Source: Spongospora subterranea f. sp. subterranea (lineage: Eukaryota > Endomyxa: Phytomyxea > Phytomyxea > Plasmodiophorida). From it: 64,000 bases of DNA. The notes beneath the pieces were generated by a model. That model was given only the letters and a program-made list of their open reading frames with translations, was not told where the DNA came from and ran no database searches. A program made the translations under genes and the position numbers. The DNA lies in the NCBI GenBank assembly GCA_049724395.1, contig JAUGWO010000112.1:372001-436000 (forward strand), in the 5' to 3' direction. Shown here piece after piece: positions 1 to 10,754 of this stretch. How positions within the stretch are numbered: position 1 is the first letter of the stretch; each line of letters opens with the position of its first letter.

Positions 1-23
1 CTCGTATGAGCTTTATATTTCAG

Positions 24-382
24 AACGGGACAGCATTCTTAGTAGTTTAAAGAATCGAGCAATGCGTATCTCTGAGGCATTTAATAGACTCGATGGTATG
101 TCCTGCACGATAATTCAAGGCGCCATGTACGCGTTCCCTCGCGTTAACATCCCTCAAGGGGCGGTTGTTATGTCCAAGTCCAAAGGGTATCCTCCTGATG
201 AACTATATGTCAGGGAGTTATTAGAGGAGACAGGAGTTGTATGTGTTGCTGGTAGCGGGTTTCTGCAAAAGGACGGTACTTATCATTTCAGGATTACAAT
301 ATTACCCCCTGAAGATCAAATCGATCAAGTTATCCAATTAGTCTCACAATTTCATGCAAGGTTTATGAAACGGTATTCTTAA
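24..382 (+). CDS. Alanine aminotransferase, C-terminal exon (partial)
   Basis: This PLP enzyme interconverts alanine and 2-oxoglutarate with pyruvate and glutamate. Only the last exon is inside the window; a 3' splice site (tttcag) ends at 23 and the reading frame opens at once. The translation carries the family's C-terminal blocks: CTIIQGAMYAFPRVNIP, the ELLEETGVVCVAGSGF segment, and GTYHFRITILPP, followed by the short terminal helix and a TAA stop. These match the small domain of alanine aminotransferases (GPT/ALT1) better than other class I aminotransferases, because of the QGAMYAFPR and GSGF-Q-GTYHFR blocks. The PLP lysine lies upstream, outside the window. Nothing in this exon looks damaged. 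Confidence 0.88.
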
Positions 383-724
383 AACCAAGCCATATTGTTA
401 AAAAAAAATATTCAGTAAATCACATCGTATATTTCCCTATATATGATTATATCAGAGCCCCTATTAGCTTTGATACCCGTGTCGGGCTCTGCGGTATCCG
501 CCACGGACATCTCGCATCCGGCATCTCGCAATAGTTGTCGACCTCTGGGCAACAAAGGTTCTCAGCGTCATTTCGTTCGTGAGCGGAATAGGCCGGACCC
601 TCGATATGCAAAACATGAACATGGGCGGGCACATTCCCAATAGTTTTTACTCTACTTGAAGGCTCAAACCGGACTCAAGGGACAATGGTAGACTCTGGTT
701 ATCCTTATTGTTATGTTTTTGCCG

Positions 725-794
725 ATTGTGATGACAAAAAACCAGTCCTTTTTTCTTAATCAATTGTGACGACAAATGTTTCAGCCTTGTCTGA
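725..794 (+). repeat. 70-bp direct repeat, copy 1
   Basis: Begins attgtgatgacaaaaaacca and ends cagccttgtctga. It is nearly identical to 993-1062, with a handful of substitutions in the middle. The copies lie 268 bp apart start to start. The sequence between them is unrelated and non-coding. Confidence 0.85.
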
Positions 795-992
795 CTAGAT
801 CGTTTTGTTTTTTGCATGCCGGGTTGCCTAGCTTATCATTAACCGCCTCATAGATATATAGTGCATCGGACGTCAAGTTCGTCACGGTGGGGTTGTAAGG
901 TTGGAGGCTCATCAAAAGCTCTCGACTATGCTGCAGCAGCCTAGTTAAATTGGTCCATGGTAAGTAATTTTAGGCAATCAAAGCATTTACCT

Positions 993-1062
993 ATTGTGAT
1001 GACAAAAAACCAGTCCTTTTTTCCTAACCAAATATGACGACATTTGTTTCAGCCTTGTCTGA
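993..1062 (+). repeat. 70-bp direct repeat, copy 2
   Basis: Second copy of the element at 725-794, same orientation. Both copies hold two spaced gtgaCGACA/gatgaca-type motifs around a T-run. It could be a duplicated regulatory module, a solo terminal repeat pair of a small element, or a chance local duplication; the sequence does not decide. Confidence 0.85.
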
Positions 1063-1686
1063 ATCATTTTCAAGTTGATTTATTTTTGATTTCATTCACA
1101 CTCTTGATTAACATTATGCATTACAGAAAACAGTTAGATTCTCATCGAAGCACGGTGGATCAGTTGCATCATGTCGAGTATATAGCTGTGTTGTCAAAAC
1201 CCGCCAAAATGAGTAACGGTTGATGAAGACCTATTTTCAAAATTCGCGTGAAGTTTGTGAGCTTGACATCTGCAAAATCAATGCCAATAATAAACAGATG
1301 GCACAGGAGATTATACTGCAGTCTGTCAATTGTATATTTCTATCGAAGCGGTCTTTCAGGACGATATCGGGTTCCCTGTAGGACCTGTTATGCATAAAGT
1401 CTAACCGGTAGATTGTATTCCTTTCGTTTTAGGCAATGTATTCGGGTGGGGCCAGGTCCCATTCGGTCTATGATTAAACATCCAATGTTCATCATATGGA
1501 ACCAAAGCTGGTTGCAGGAACAAGTGGTTGCGAGAAAAGCCACTGCTGGCTTCTCATCCGACAATTCGAATGTTTGCATCAGACAAACAAATGAAGTGCT
1601 GTGTTTTTCCTCGTGAAACGATTGTTTCGTCACTGTGATCCTTTGTATTGAGCTCTTCGGCGATCGATAGATGTACCAATCTTTTG

Positions 1687-2344
1687 ATGGCTCAGAAAGT
1701 GGCAACTATTGATGATGATGTCCAAGATATGCTCAACAATCTCGACAACCTCATGAGCAGTCAGAGTTTTGGAACTCCAAGGATGGCTCTCTCAAAGTTA
1801 TATTCGAATACTGGTAAAACACCATCCGTTCCAGTTGATGTGCATCGCACGCCTCTCAAAGATCAAGATCTGGATGAGTTGTTGAAGAGTATAGATCAGT
1901 CAATTTCTACCGATCCAAACAGCTCTAAGAATACCGAACAATTCGTGGGTAAATGTTCGGTGGGTGTCAGTATCTGGAGCCGTATCAGCCTGTTCCCATC
2001 TTCGCTGTACGATGTGCGACCATGAAGTCGTCAGGATATTGAACCGGTCATGGGACCCATCGTGTGATTATTTCTTTTTCAGAAGTAAGACGCCTGGCCT
2101 ACACAGTTTTCAAATGCTGATCAATCATTGTTTTCTCGAGATAACGTACCAAACGTGATTAAATTGGAAAAAAAAACGCAGAATGCGCAAGGTAATGATC
2201 AATGATATCCTAACCGATTGTTTGAACTTATTGATTCAATTAGGTTCAGCCGCATATGCCTGTCAATGTTCATGGATAACTGCAAGCAAACCAACGATAA
2301 TCGCATCTGGATCCGCACATAAATGGGTTTGCACTGGTCATTAA
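1687..2344 (+). CDS. CFAP418: CFAP418 (C8orf37-like) ciliary protein
   Basis: CFAP418 is a cilium-associated protein whose human form (C8orf37) is linked to retinal dystrophy. The N-terminus has an acidic leucine-aspartate stretch (DLDELL-like, residues about 55-65). The conserved C-terminal half follows: ACSHLRCTMCDHEVV, WDPSCDYFFFR, then after an intron NNVPNVIKLEKKTQNAQ, and after a second intron GSAAYACQCSW and a final KWVCTGH. The introns are 2085-2140 (56 nt) and 2192-2243 (52 nt). The start is the first ATG of the open frame. Between the N-terminal half and the first cysteine block the frame moves by one base near 1949-1970. A 22-nt GT..AG stretch there (1949-1970) would restore it, but a sequence error is as likely. 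Confidence 0.85.
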
Positions 2345-2690
2345 TATAACCGAAATAAATATAGCAATAATATATCATTCTTTCATAAATATCATCGCCT
2401 AAACGTGTAATAACTCATCGACTGATAAACCTCTTTTGATATGATCGTTCAGGTTGCGCTGGAGTAGCGATTCGGTAGGTCACTGTGATCGCGGGCCGCC
2501 CTCAACCACTACTTGGGGTATCGGAATTCGGCCAGCACACACAGACTCACTAATCGGCACCAGCGCCAAAAATGCATCATACACAATGTTGTGGTGAAGA
2601 TATGTGACCGGACTCCGCACGGACATTCGTTTCCAGTCTTTTGTTCCACTGTCGACATCGCTAATAAATCCAAAACCATCCACCGGGAAC
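2345..2690. other. Intergenic, promoter side of importin alpha
   Basis: AT-rich near 2340-2420, then a mixed-composition stretch leading to the importin alpha ATG. No gene, RNA or repeat was recognised. Confidence 0.5.
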
Positions 2691-4768
2691 ATGTCTCTGG
2701 ATGCCAAGTCCGATCGGCAGCGAAACTTCAAGAAGGGCATCGATATCGATCTTGCTCGTCGGAAGCGTGAAGAAACCACAGTAGAACTTCGGAAATCTAA
2801 ACGCGATGAACAGATTCAGGTTGGCGTGCTGCTGTCAGTATCAGTGGAGTTTTTGGGTTAATAAGTCTGCTGTTAATATGTAGAAGCGACGCATGGGAGC
2901 ACAAGGTGGATGGAATGAGAGGACTTCTGATTCAGGAGCGGCTTCTGCAGTTCCACCTACTGAACCTATCGCATTTCAATCTATTCCATCACTTCCAGCT
3001 TTGATTGCTGGTGTGCAATCTGATGATCCGAATCAACAGTTTGAGGCGACCACCCAGTTCCGCAAAATTCTTAGCATTGGTATACTTGACTATCTTTTCA
3101 AACGTCCAGTTTGATCTCATCAATTTCCAGAACGTAATCCGCCCATTCAGCTCGTTATTGATTCCGGCGTTGTTCCTCGATTAGTTCAATTTCTTGCTAA
3201 CGATCAGCATGCTGCTCTTCAGTTCGAAGCTGCTTGGGCACTCACAAATATTGCCTCGGGAACATCTCAGCACACCAAGGTACGAGTCCGTACTGTGCGA
3301 AAATCTTTCTTCTTACATTTTCTAGGCCGTCATTGATTCAGGAGCAGTCCCTATCTTTGTCTACTTATTGAATTCGGTGAATGAAGATGTTAAAGAGCAG
3401 GCCGTCTGGGCCCTTGGAAACATCGCCGGGGATTCTCCAGAATGTCGTAATTTTGTGTTGAGTCAGGGAGCGCTGAATCCCTTAATCGAACTGTGTTCCA
3501 CTGATGCCAAAACTTCGATGCTTCGAAATGCAACATGGACTCTTTCTAACATGTGCAGAGGGAAGCCACAGCCTCCGTTCGACATGGTCCGTCCAGCTCT
3601 CCCAGCATTGGCCCATCTTCTGTATGTTTGGGTCAAGAGCTTAACAGTGTTTCGATAGACTTACCTGTTGTGCAGAAATTCAAGTGATGAAGAAGTCGTG
3701 ACTGATACTTGCTGGGCTCTGTCATATCTTTCAGATGATACTGGCTCTGATAATGACAAAATTCAGGTGTGTTTCTTCATAAATGCTGAATAAATGTGTC
3801 TAAAGGCGCTCTAGGCCGTGATTCGCGCTGGTGTTGTCCGTCGCCTTGTCGAGCTGCTTCACCACCATTCTAGCATGGTCAAGACACCAGCGCTGCGTAC
3901 AATCGGGAATATCGTCACTGGTGATGATGTTCAGACCCAGGTTGTGGTCAATCGTGGAGGCCTTGCCGGTCTTCTGTCCCTTTTAAACAATGAGAAGAAG
4001 GGAATTGTCAAAGAGGCATGCTGGACTATTTCTAACATCACGGCTGGAAATCCTGATCAGATTGAACAAGTATACGCTTTCGCTAAGTTTTGATCGTGCT
4101 GTTACTGACGGCATTTAGGTTATCCAAGCCAACTTGATCCCTCCTTTGATTGCCAAGTTGAGGTCGGCTGAATACGATATCAAGAAGGAAGCAGCATGGG
4201 CGATCTCCAATGCCACGTAAGTCAGCTTGAGCATCCAAGACTTTGTCTGAAGAGTGGGCAAAACAGTTCAGGTGGCACAGAACAGCAAATCCGATATCTA
4301 GTCCAGCAAGCATGTGTTGCACCATTGTGCGATCTATTCACCTGTTCTGATGCCAAAATCGTAATGGTCGCAATGGAGGGGATCGAAAATATTCTCCGGG
4401 TTGGCAAAAAGGTTTGGTGCAATCAAGTGCACTGAAATATATCAAGCTAACTGAACCCATAGGATATGATGGCTTCGAATTCCGATACAAACCAGTTTGC
4501 TAGTTATGTTGAAGAGTGTGATGGACTTGATAAACTTGAAAGTTTGCAGAGCCATCAGAACAAAGACATTTACAAGAAAGCGCTTCAAATATTGCGCACA
4601 TACTTCGAAACGGACGATTTGGTTCGTTGAGCGCTTTATCTGAATTTTTCTGTCTAAAAACGCTGTCAATTTTATTTTCAGGATACGGGAATTGAGCCAG
4701 AAATGCAGGGTGGACAATACGCTTTTGGCGGTCAAGACGTTCCGACCTCTGGATTCCAATTTTCATAG
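2691..4768 (+). CDS. Importin subunit alpha (karyopherin alpha, Srp1 type)
   Basis: Adaptor that binds classical nuclear localisation signals and hands cargo to importin beta. The N-terminal IBB domain is clear ([20 protein letters not shown] then a run of basic residues ending KRRMGAQGG across the first intron). About ten armadillo repeats follow, with the diagnostic NLS-binding W..N pairs: [70 protein letters not shown]. The C-terminus ends in a glycine-rich QYAFGG tail and GFQFS. Nine short introns are evident (for example 2821-2883, 3080-3130, 3281-3326), each with GT..AG ends and conserved protein on both sides. It looks intact. It is most similar to the Srp1/KPNA1-5-6 class. Confidence 0.95.
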
Positions 4769-5419
4769 ACGTGTTTAAAAAGCACCATCAATATTTCCCC
4801 AAGCTTTAGTCTGCATGACGTGCGCCACATACACAGATAAATACCCACAGTTCATGTAAACTGATTTTTTGTCCAATACGCCCCAACAATACTCTGGGCA
4901 CCTGTTAGACGTATTGTAATTTATCACGTTCGATGTCGTTGGCAAATGCCCAAGACTGGTCAAGGCATAGTAATCGCGAGAATCGTATAGGTTTGGTTAA
5001 AGGGTCAGTTTATCGTTATATTTTCGCCTTGTCCACTTTTTCCAGAGCGGATGTAACCTTTTGAGGTGTCGTAGACGCCTGATGAAAAATAGGTATCCTT
5101 CTTTGTGTAATGATCAAATGCATCAACAGCTAGCTGCCTTCCGAGTGGCTCTCCGTCCAATTCTCTACATAAAGTACCTTCCTCAAGTGAACTTAAAGCT
5201 CTGTTGACGTTGTGTCGTGCGATATATTGTCGTGTCCATGAGTGCGTGTCATGGTATGAATGGCAGGGGCGGTGGCCAGTGGCCTATCTGCTGCAGGTAG
5301 AGGAGCTGTACTGTCCCTGGCACTGTCCCTGGCACTGGCCCTGGTCCTTCAGTGCTTCTCTTGACCAGCCCGTCATAATACACCCTGGGGATCAGATCGC
5401 CAGAGGACCCCGGGTCATC
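4769..5419. other. Intergenic; short 12-bp tandem repeat in a 5' leader
   Basis: No gene seen. Just before the roadblock gene, 5307-5345 holds three imperfect copies of ctgtccctggca, probably within the 5' leader. The interval is otherwise unremarkable. Confidence 0.5.
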
Positions 5420-5796
5420 ATGGCTTCCGAGATAGAGGAGACGCTAGAGCGCATCAAGAACCGCCCTGGCGTTGAGGGCGTGCTGGTTGTTAACAGTGAG
5501 GGCGTGCCGATTCGCCCATCTAAAGGGATGGACGAAGAAATGACCCGCGAATACTCAGCACAGCTGGTACAGCTTGCAGCTAAAGCGAGAAGTGTTATAA
5601 GAGATCTGGATCCACAGGTATTGTGTTATATCTGTGTCGACTTCTCATCTATATCCCCACTCATGTTCCTTCGTAATAACAGAATGATCTCACGTTCCTA
5701 CGCATTCGTTCATTAAAACACGAAATAATGGTAGCTCCTGATAAAGATTTCCTGCTCATTGTGATTCAGAATCCCTCTGTGGAAGATAAACAATAA
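5420..5796 (+). CDS. DYNLRB: Dynein light chain roadblock/LC7
   Basis: Non-catalytic dynein subunit that binds the intermediate chains of cytoplasmic and, in ciliates and algae, axonemal dyneins. The product starts [20 protein letters not shown], continues [14 protein letters not shown], and after an intron at 5618-5682 (65 nt) reads [20 protein letters not shown] and [10 protein letters not shown]. This covers the whole roadblock/LC7 fold in about 103 residues, the usual length. An upstream in-frame extension to 5204 lacks conservation, so the ATG at 5420 is preferred. It looks intact. Confidence 0.93.
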
Positions 5797-6033
5797 TAAC
5801 TATTTCCTGTCCCATATTATCAGCCATCCTGAGTCAAGGTGATTGGCAATCAATCCTCAATCACCGTCTCTTTTTTCTCACCATTTCCCTTGTACGTTTG
5901 TACCAAATGGCTGATTATCGTATTGGATCGCCCGCCCCTATATATTTCCTTTTTGCCCATCGAACGGTTTTACGAGTGCCCGGCGCAATTCTTCATTGGT
6001 TTTTACGCGGATAAACCATCATCTTTGGGTAGA

Positions 6034-7665
6034 ATGGCTCTGTCCCAAGTTCGCCGGGAAGGTCCTCTCCTGGTTCGAGAATATATAGATAAGGTTCACA
6101 TACGACTGATTCTTTCTCCATAAAAATGTGTTGACCATCATCACTGAATTACAACCAAGGTGCTGTATGGTGGGCCCAAATCGTATTTCAATTCTGGACA
6201 GCGCATTATCAGAAAAGCCAGTTTATCATTTAACGATATGGATGGCCCTAAGGATTATCAGAAAGCGCTTCATGATTTGTATTGGTCAAGCAGTGATGGA
6301 TGGCTAACACCTGTTGAGATATTTCAAGTTGGTGGTTATTCATTGAACTACTCTTTTTTAATCGCCATTGGAACACACTAATTTTAATGTGGAACTGTTT
6401 TCACACAGCCTACATACGCCAGAGGTATTCTGTCCTGGATTATGTCGAAATTTGATCAAGACTCCAGATTGCAGATCGTTGAGATAGGATGCGGAACAGG
6501 AACCTGTAGGTCAATCTATATCGTATTTCTAAACCGGCCGAATGATGGCCATGTGATCAGGCGCTCTCAATATTCTTGATGAGATTCGTGATCATTATCA
6601 GTCACTGTATTCATCGTCGTCATATTCATTGGTTGATATCAGTGAACAATACTCTCAAATTCAGCAAGAAGCCCTGAAGAGCAATGGTCATTCTGGTAAA
6701 TATTGTGTATGGACTGTTTCAGCCCATTTTCAATTGTGTTTTCTATAGAATTATGCCACTTTCACAGAACATCTGCTGCCGATATCCCTCCATTGACCTA
6801 TCTTGATAAATCTATTCCAACGTTCGTTATTGGCCTTGAATGTCTCGATAATCTGTCCCATGATAAGATATGCGATCATGAACAGGTGATATTGTTTCTC
6901 AAACTTTATCGCCATCGAACTCAAACACCGGTTGTTGATACTTTCAGGTTATGGTTGAACCAGATACAGATTTATCATCGCCTTGGATGGAGACGCAGGT
7001 GCTGCTGTCTGATCCACTTATCAAGGAATATATTGACATCATCAACACATCCGACCAGCTGGTAAATCACCGTAAACCGTTATCATCGTCGATATTTTTT
7101 TCAATATTATTATAGCAATCACTGGGCGCGTTGTCAAAAATCATGTATATGGAGTCGTGTGAATTTATTCCCACAACAGCGTTAGCATTTCTGAAAGGAA
7201 TGATTAATGAGATACCCAATCATCACCTACTACTTGCCGATTTCAGGTGAATATTTACTGGTAATTCACAAATGTGTCGCTAATCCAATTCTTGAAAGCT
7301 CGTTGCCCAACACGATCCCCGGAGCTGTTAACTCCCCAATTGTCGCCGAAAGATCACTGGAAACTGTTTGATCATGGATCACTGGTTGTGCTCTCTGGCC
7401 TCAAATTTGATACTAGGCTGGTGACACTATTGATCATGACACATATCTGCTAGCGCCAGGAATACGGGCTGATATATTTTTTCCCACTGATTTCGAGAAG
7501 CTCAAGTACGTGTACGAGTATCTTCGAGGTCATCCGAACGCTACAAGAGTACAAACAACAGCAGAGTTCATGATGGAATATGCAAACACAGATGAGTGTA
7601 GGACACGTTCGGGATACAATCCGCTCTTAGAGGATTATTCCAATACACATATTCTAACGTCATAA
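6034..7665 (+). CDS. MidA/NDUFAF7-family arginine methyltransferase
   Basis: Member of the MidA/NDUFAF7 (DUF185) group of SAM-dependent methyltransferases; NDUFAF7 methylates the complex I subunit NDUFS2 in mitochondria. It begins with GPLLVREYIDK, then SSDGWLTPVEIFQ and YARGILSW, the SAM-binding motif VEIGCGTGT, the acidic strand end YSLVDIS, the FVIGLECLDNLSHDK block, HHLLLADFSSLPNTIPG, and the fungal-type ADIFFPTDFEKL near the end. About eight introns of 50-110 nt are inferred from continuity of similarity, for example 6093-6160. The start at 6034 gives a short N-terminus; a mitochondrial targeting sequence may lie in the upstream open frame (no ATG seen there). Family is firm; exact substrate is inference. 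Confidence 0.85.
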
Positions 7666-7847
7666 ATAGAAATCATATTCACAGACTTTCAACGTCTAAT
7701 GGAAATCCAGATTGATATATGAGCGTTTTAATGTCGGTAGGTTCACAGATGAAACAGTGGAAAGGGCACGCGCCTGCAATAATGGTTATGGCACGCGACC
7801 GATCGCGTTGTCATGATTGTTGACGGTTCGATACGGGGATACGTCAG

Positions 7848-8814
7848 ATGAAGGAGAGGAAAGTGATGCCAACAGATAGGAGTAGTCTGGCTCCAGATAT
7901 ATATACCAGCGCCATCTCAACCCTAAGGAGTATAACCCGATCGTGGATAACCAAAATCCGCTTCTGGTATTTCACAGATATCGATGCGCTGGGGCATCGC
8001 GCGATTGGCTCAATGGATCCGTCCCGCGTTCCAAACGCGCTCGTCGGTCACCATTGGACTTTTTTTTTCATAACAATAGCGACGGCTATGACATTGCCTT
8101 ACGCTGGTCAAGTAATATCTAACAATCTCGCGTTGACCCCAACTGGTTCGGCTTATTTTCGTTGTGGGAAACTTGTTCAGAAATACGGGAAGTTCTATCC
8201 CCAATCGATCTTGAAGCCGATCGACGTCACATTTTTGTTGTTGAGCTTGTTCCTATCGACAATCACGGCTGCTATTAGGCAGACGTACATTTGGAAGACG
8301 CGATCCTTAGAGCTGGACCACGCCAAACTTATTCGACGATATAAAGGGTTTGAAAGGCGATTTAACATTTGGCCATTACCTGCTACTCGACAGGTTAGCG
8401 CTCTTTTGCTGAATTTCGAGAGCCATAAGGTAAAATCTTACTCTGCACCGGACGGTTTATATCACTATTGACATGAACTTGATAGCTAGCGGTGATTGAA
8501 TCAGGATCATTCATGCTGTTATCCAGTTTGATCGTCACCGCTATTCACGCCGGTCTAATTACTCAATCGGTAAAGAGAGCTGTGGTTGTTGACGGTGGGC
8601 TAACGATGGTGTGTAGATTCTTAGATTGAGCATAAGCTATCAGCTGATCAGATTACAGATGCACAATGTGCTGTTCCCATATAACATGATCGCACTGATC
8701 AATACCGCCACCCTAGTCGATTATGTACTTCGAATTCCGATTATCACCCGCTTCCAATGGCTATATTGCCTCACACATTTCCCACCAATACAGCCACCAG
8801 CTGAGGCAGCATAG
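7848..8814 (+). CDS. Multi-pass membrane protein of unknown family
   Basis: Not recognised. A 194-residue first exon is followed by introns at about 8430-8485 (56 nt) and about 8573-8619 (47 nt, with a ctaac branch site). Hydrophobic segments that can span a membrane: WTFFFITIATAMTLPYAGQV, IDVTFLLLSLFLSTITAAI, FMLLSSLIVTAIHAGLI and a last one around NMIALINTATLVDYVL. The N-terminal third is hydrophilic and basic, with no signal peptide, and the tail is proline-rich (FPPIQPPAEAA). Exon borders keep hydrophobic segments in frame across both introns, which supports a real gene. No enzyme motif is visible. Confidence 0.6.
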
Positions 8815-9250
8815 TCGTTAACAAATATATAATTAATAACTGTATATCTATTACATTGTCGTGTGGAACTGATTTGCTGGCCATAAACTACAAAAAATGT
8901 TGAAAACCCAATCTCAAAGGGTCTTTAGGAAATGATGCTTGACGCGATTGGATCCAGTACACGCGAATATTGTTGGGTTCCCAACGATGATATTGGGATC
9001 CATTATCAAGACGATGCCGTTGGAAGTGAGGGCGACTTTCCACAATGTATTGGCGGAGTCCGTAAATCCCCCCGACGCCCGGCCCCACACCGCCCCACAC
9101 CCAGTCCCCCTCCACAGACACTCATCACCAAGGTTGCACCGCCTTCGCCCAACTTGTGACTGGCGTGGCGCTGCATTCGGTCCATTCCCATTGGTCGTTG
9201 GTCTTCATTATCCCATCCAGCTTATGATTATAACGTCGTTTAACTGATAT
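8815..9250. other. Intergenic; open stretch of doubtful coding status
   Basis: An AT-rich tract at 8815-8900 is followed by an open plus-strand stretch (8939-9056) with some hydrophobic character (ANIVGFPTMILGSIIKTM) and then a C-rich tract at 9065-9120. A short membrane protein exon is possible, but no start, family or splice pattern could be fixed. Confidence 0.35.
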
Positions 9251-9782
9251 ATGAGCTCATCATCGGTTCCGGACACAGTTATCATCCCCGATCTTCAAGC
9301 TGACGCATTCCAAGTGAGGGACATTATCCGAATTGCCTTATTCATCGTTATACCTGACGTATTTTATGTGAACAATTATTGGGTTAAGTTATCGGTTTCA
9401 TCAGGATCTGACATATTGCCATCGCCAGTCGCTATTTTACGAGACGATCGACTACCAGAGGGACGCCGCCAGTAAATTATACCAGAATGAATCATTTCTG
9501 GTATGGAATGGGACCAGAATTAGGGGTCAGGCCGCTATCGATAATTTCTATCGGTGTATGCCTGCGTCAAGACATCAGATTACATCATATGATGTACAGC
9601 CCATAGCGTCCTCCGATCCGGAGGATCTATTGATCACGGTCGCCGGCTCGGTCACGTTCGGTAAAGACACACAAGGGTCATTCCATCAAACATTTATTAT
9701 AAGGCGAGACAGAACCTCATCCCGAAACCATGCATATTTTATCCTATCAGATACGTATCGATTTCACAAACTACAAATGTAA
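9251..9782 (+). CDS. NXT1: NTF2-related export protein (p15)
   Basis: Partner of the mRNA export receptor NXF1/TAP; the heterodimer carries mRNP through the pore. The first exon reads MSSSSVPDTVIIPDLQADAFQ; a 91-nt intron (9314-9404) follows; the second exon gives FYETIDYQRDAASKLYQNES, FLVWNGTRIRGQAAIDNFY, then SYDVQPI, the ILITVAG-like core LLITVAGSVTFG and QTFIIRRD, and ends SDTYRFHKLQM. These are the NTF2-fold landmarks in order and the length (about 147 residues) is normal. The RGQ..I..F block and SYDVQP fit p15/NXT1 better than NTF2 itself. Confidence 0.85.
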
Positions 9783-10256
9783 AAGCTCGATTTGTTTCAT
9801 ATCAAACGTCCGATTGGTTTTTAAGGATGCTTAGCTAGTTTTCATGTCGTCTTGCGTTCGTGCAGTGATGTTTAGAAGCCCCTTACGGCAATCGCTCTAA
9901 ATGCAATAGCGAAAGTGACATTATTTTTCAGAGTCCGATTACTTCAAACACGAAACTATAGTCACTACAGTTCAGCAAATACGCCATTCTATCGTCAGGT
10001 CTGTACCCAGGTTTTCTGCAAATGCGCCATTTATGATCAAGGCCAGGTCTGTCGTAATCCAGTACATGTGTAGTCAATAACAGGGACCAAGTCTGTAGAG
10101 GGATTGCGCCATGTCGGGTATTAATCTCTCTATCCGTGGTCGTGGTCAATATTAATACAAGTCGTGTTGCTGGTTCCGACGAGGTCCTCAATAAACCAGC
10201 AACGTCCCATAGCTTATTAGGACCTATCGACTGTGCAATTCTCGAGTTAACGAGTT
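9783..10256. other. Intergenic; possible small exon not resolved
   Basis: Between NXT1 and LSM2. There is an ATG at 9845 and an open stretch at about 9932-10070 after a tttttcag acceptor, so a tiny two-exon gene is conceivable. No family was recognised and the opposite strand is also open, so none is called. Confidence 0.35.
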
Positions 10257-10685
10257 ATGGTTAGTCGTATTATTTTTTACCAACATTCAATCGCTGTATT
10301 TTTGACGGGCCCTTCTGTAATCGTTGAATAAATCTGGTGTTTCTAGCATTTCTTCTCGTTTTTCAAGACCTTGGTCGGCAAGGAGGTGATAATCGAGCTG
10401 AAAAATGATCTGCGATTACGAGGATTGCTACATTCGGTCGACCAATTCTTGAATATCAAGATGGACGAAGTTGAGGTTATGGACCAAGAGCAATTCCCTC
10501 ACATGGTGAGTTTCTTGGGCTATTTGATGATCGCCCTTCTTAACCATCTCTATGGCAAGATGTCTGTCAAGAAGATTTTCATTCGTGGGTCTGTTGTTCG
10601 CTATATTGAGCTGCATAAAGCCGATGTTGATACACAAGTGTTGCAAGACGCCAGTAGGCGGGCGGATCGTCCTGAAACCGATTAG
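10257..10685 (+). CDS. LSM2: U6 snRNA-associated Sm-like protein LSm2
   Basis: Subunit of the LSm2-8 ring on U6 snRNA (splicing) and the LSm1-7 ring (mRNA decay). The first exon is only the ATG (10257-10259); intron 10260-10346 (87 nt); then HFFSFFKTLVGKEVIIELKN, DLRLRGLLHSVDQFLNIKM with the Sm1 motif, an intron at 10506-10559 (54 nt), and the Sm2 box MSVKKIFIRGSVVRYIEL. The tail contains VDTQVLQDASR as in human LSM2. A one-codon first exon is a known arrangement for short Sm-fold genes. Intact. Confidence 0.93.
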
Positions 10686-10754
10686 ATTTACAATATATAA
10701 ACACTGTATTGATTATTCTATATAGTCATGTAGTTTCCCTCTTGTCGCTGGTCA

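Larger units (their letters stand above)
383..1686. other. Intergenic region with a direct repeat
   Basis: About 1.3 kb without a convincing gene. Short overlapping open frames on both strands have no recognisable motif. The only structure seen is a 70-bp direct repeat (725-794 and 993-1062). Confidence 0.6.

Noticed and set aside
443-643. Overlapping short frames after the aminotransferase
   Set aside because: Both strands open without motifs or splice continuation.
1648-1686. Upstream extension of the CFAP418 frame
   Set aside because: Starts without ATG and adds residues not seen in the family; the ATG at 1687 is better.
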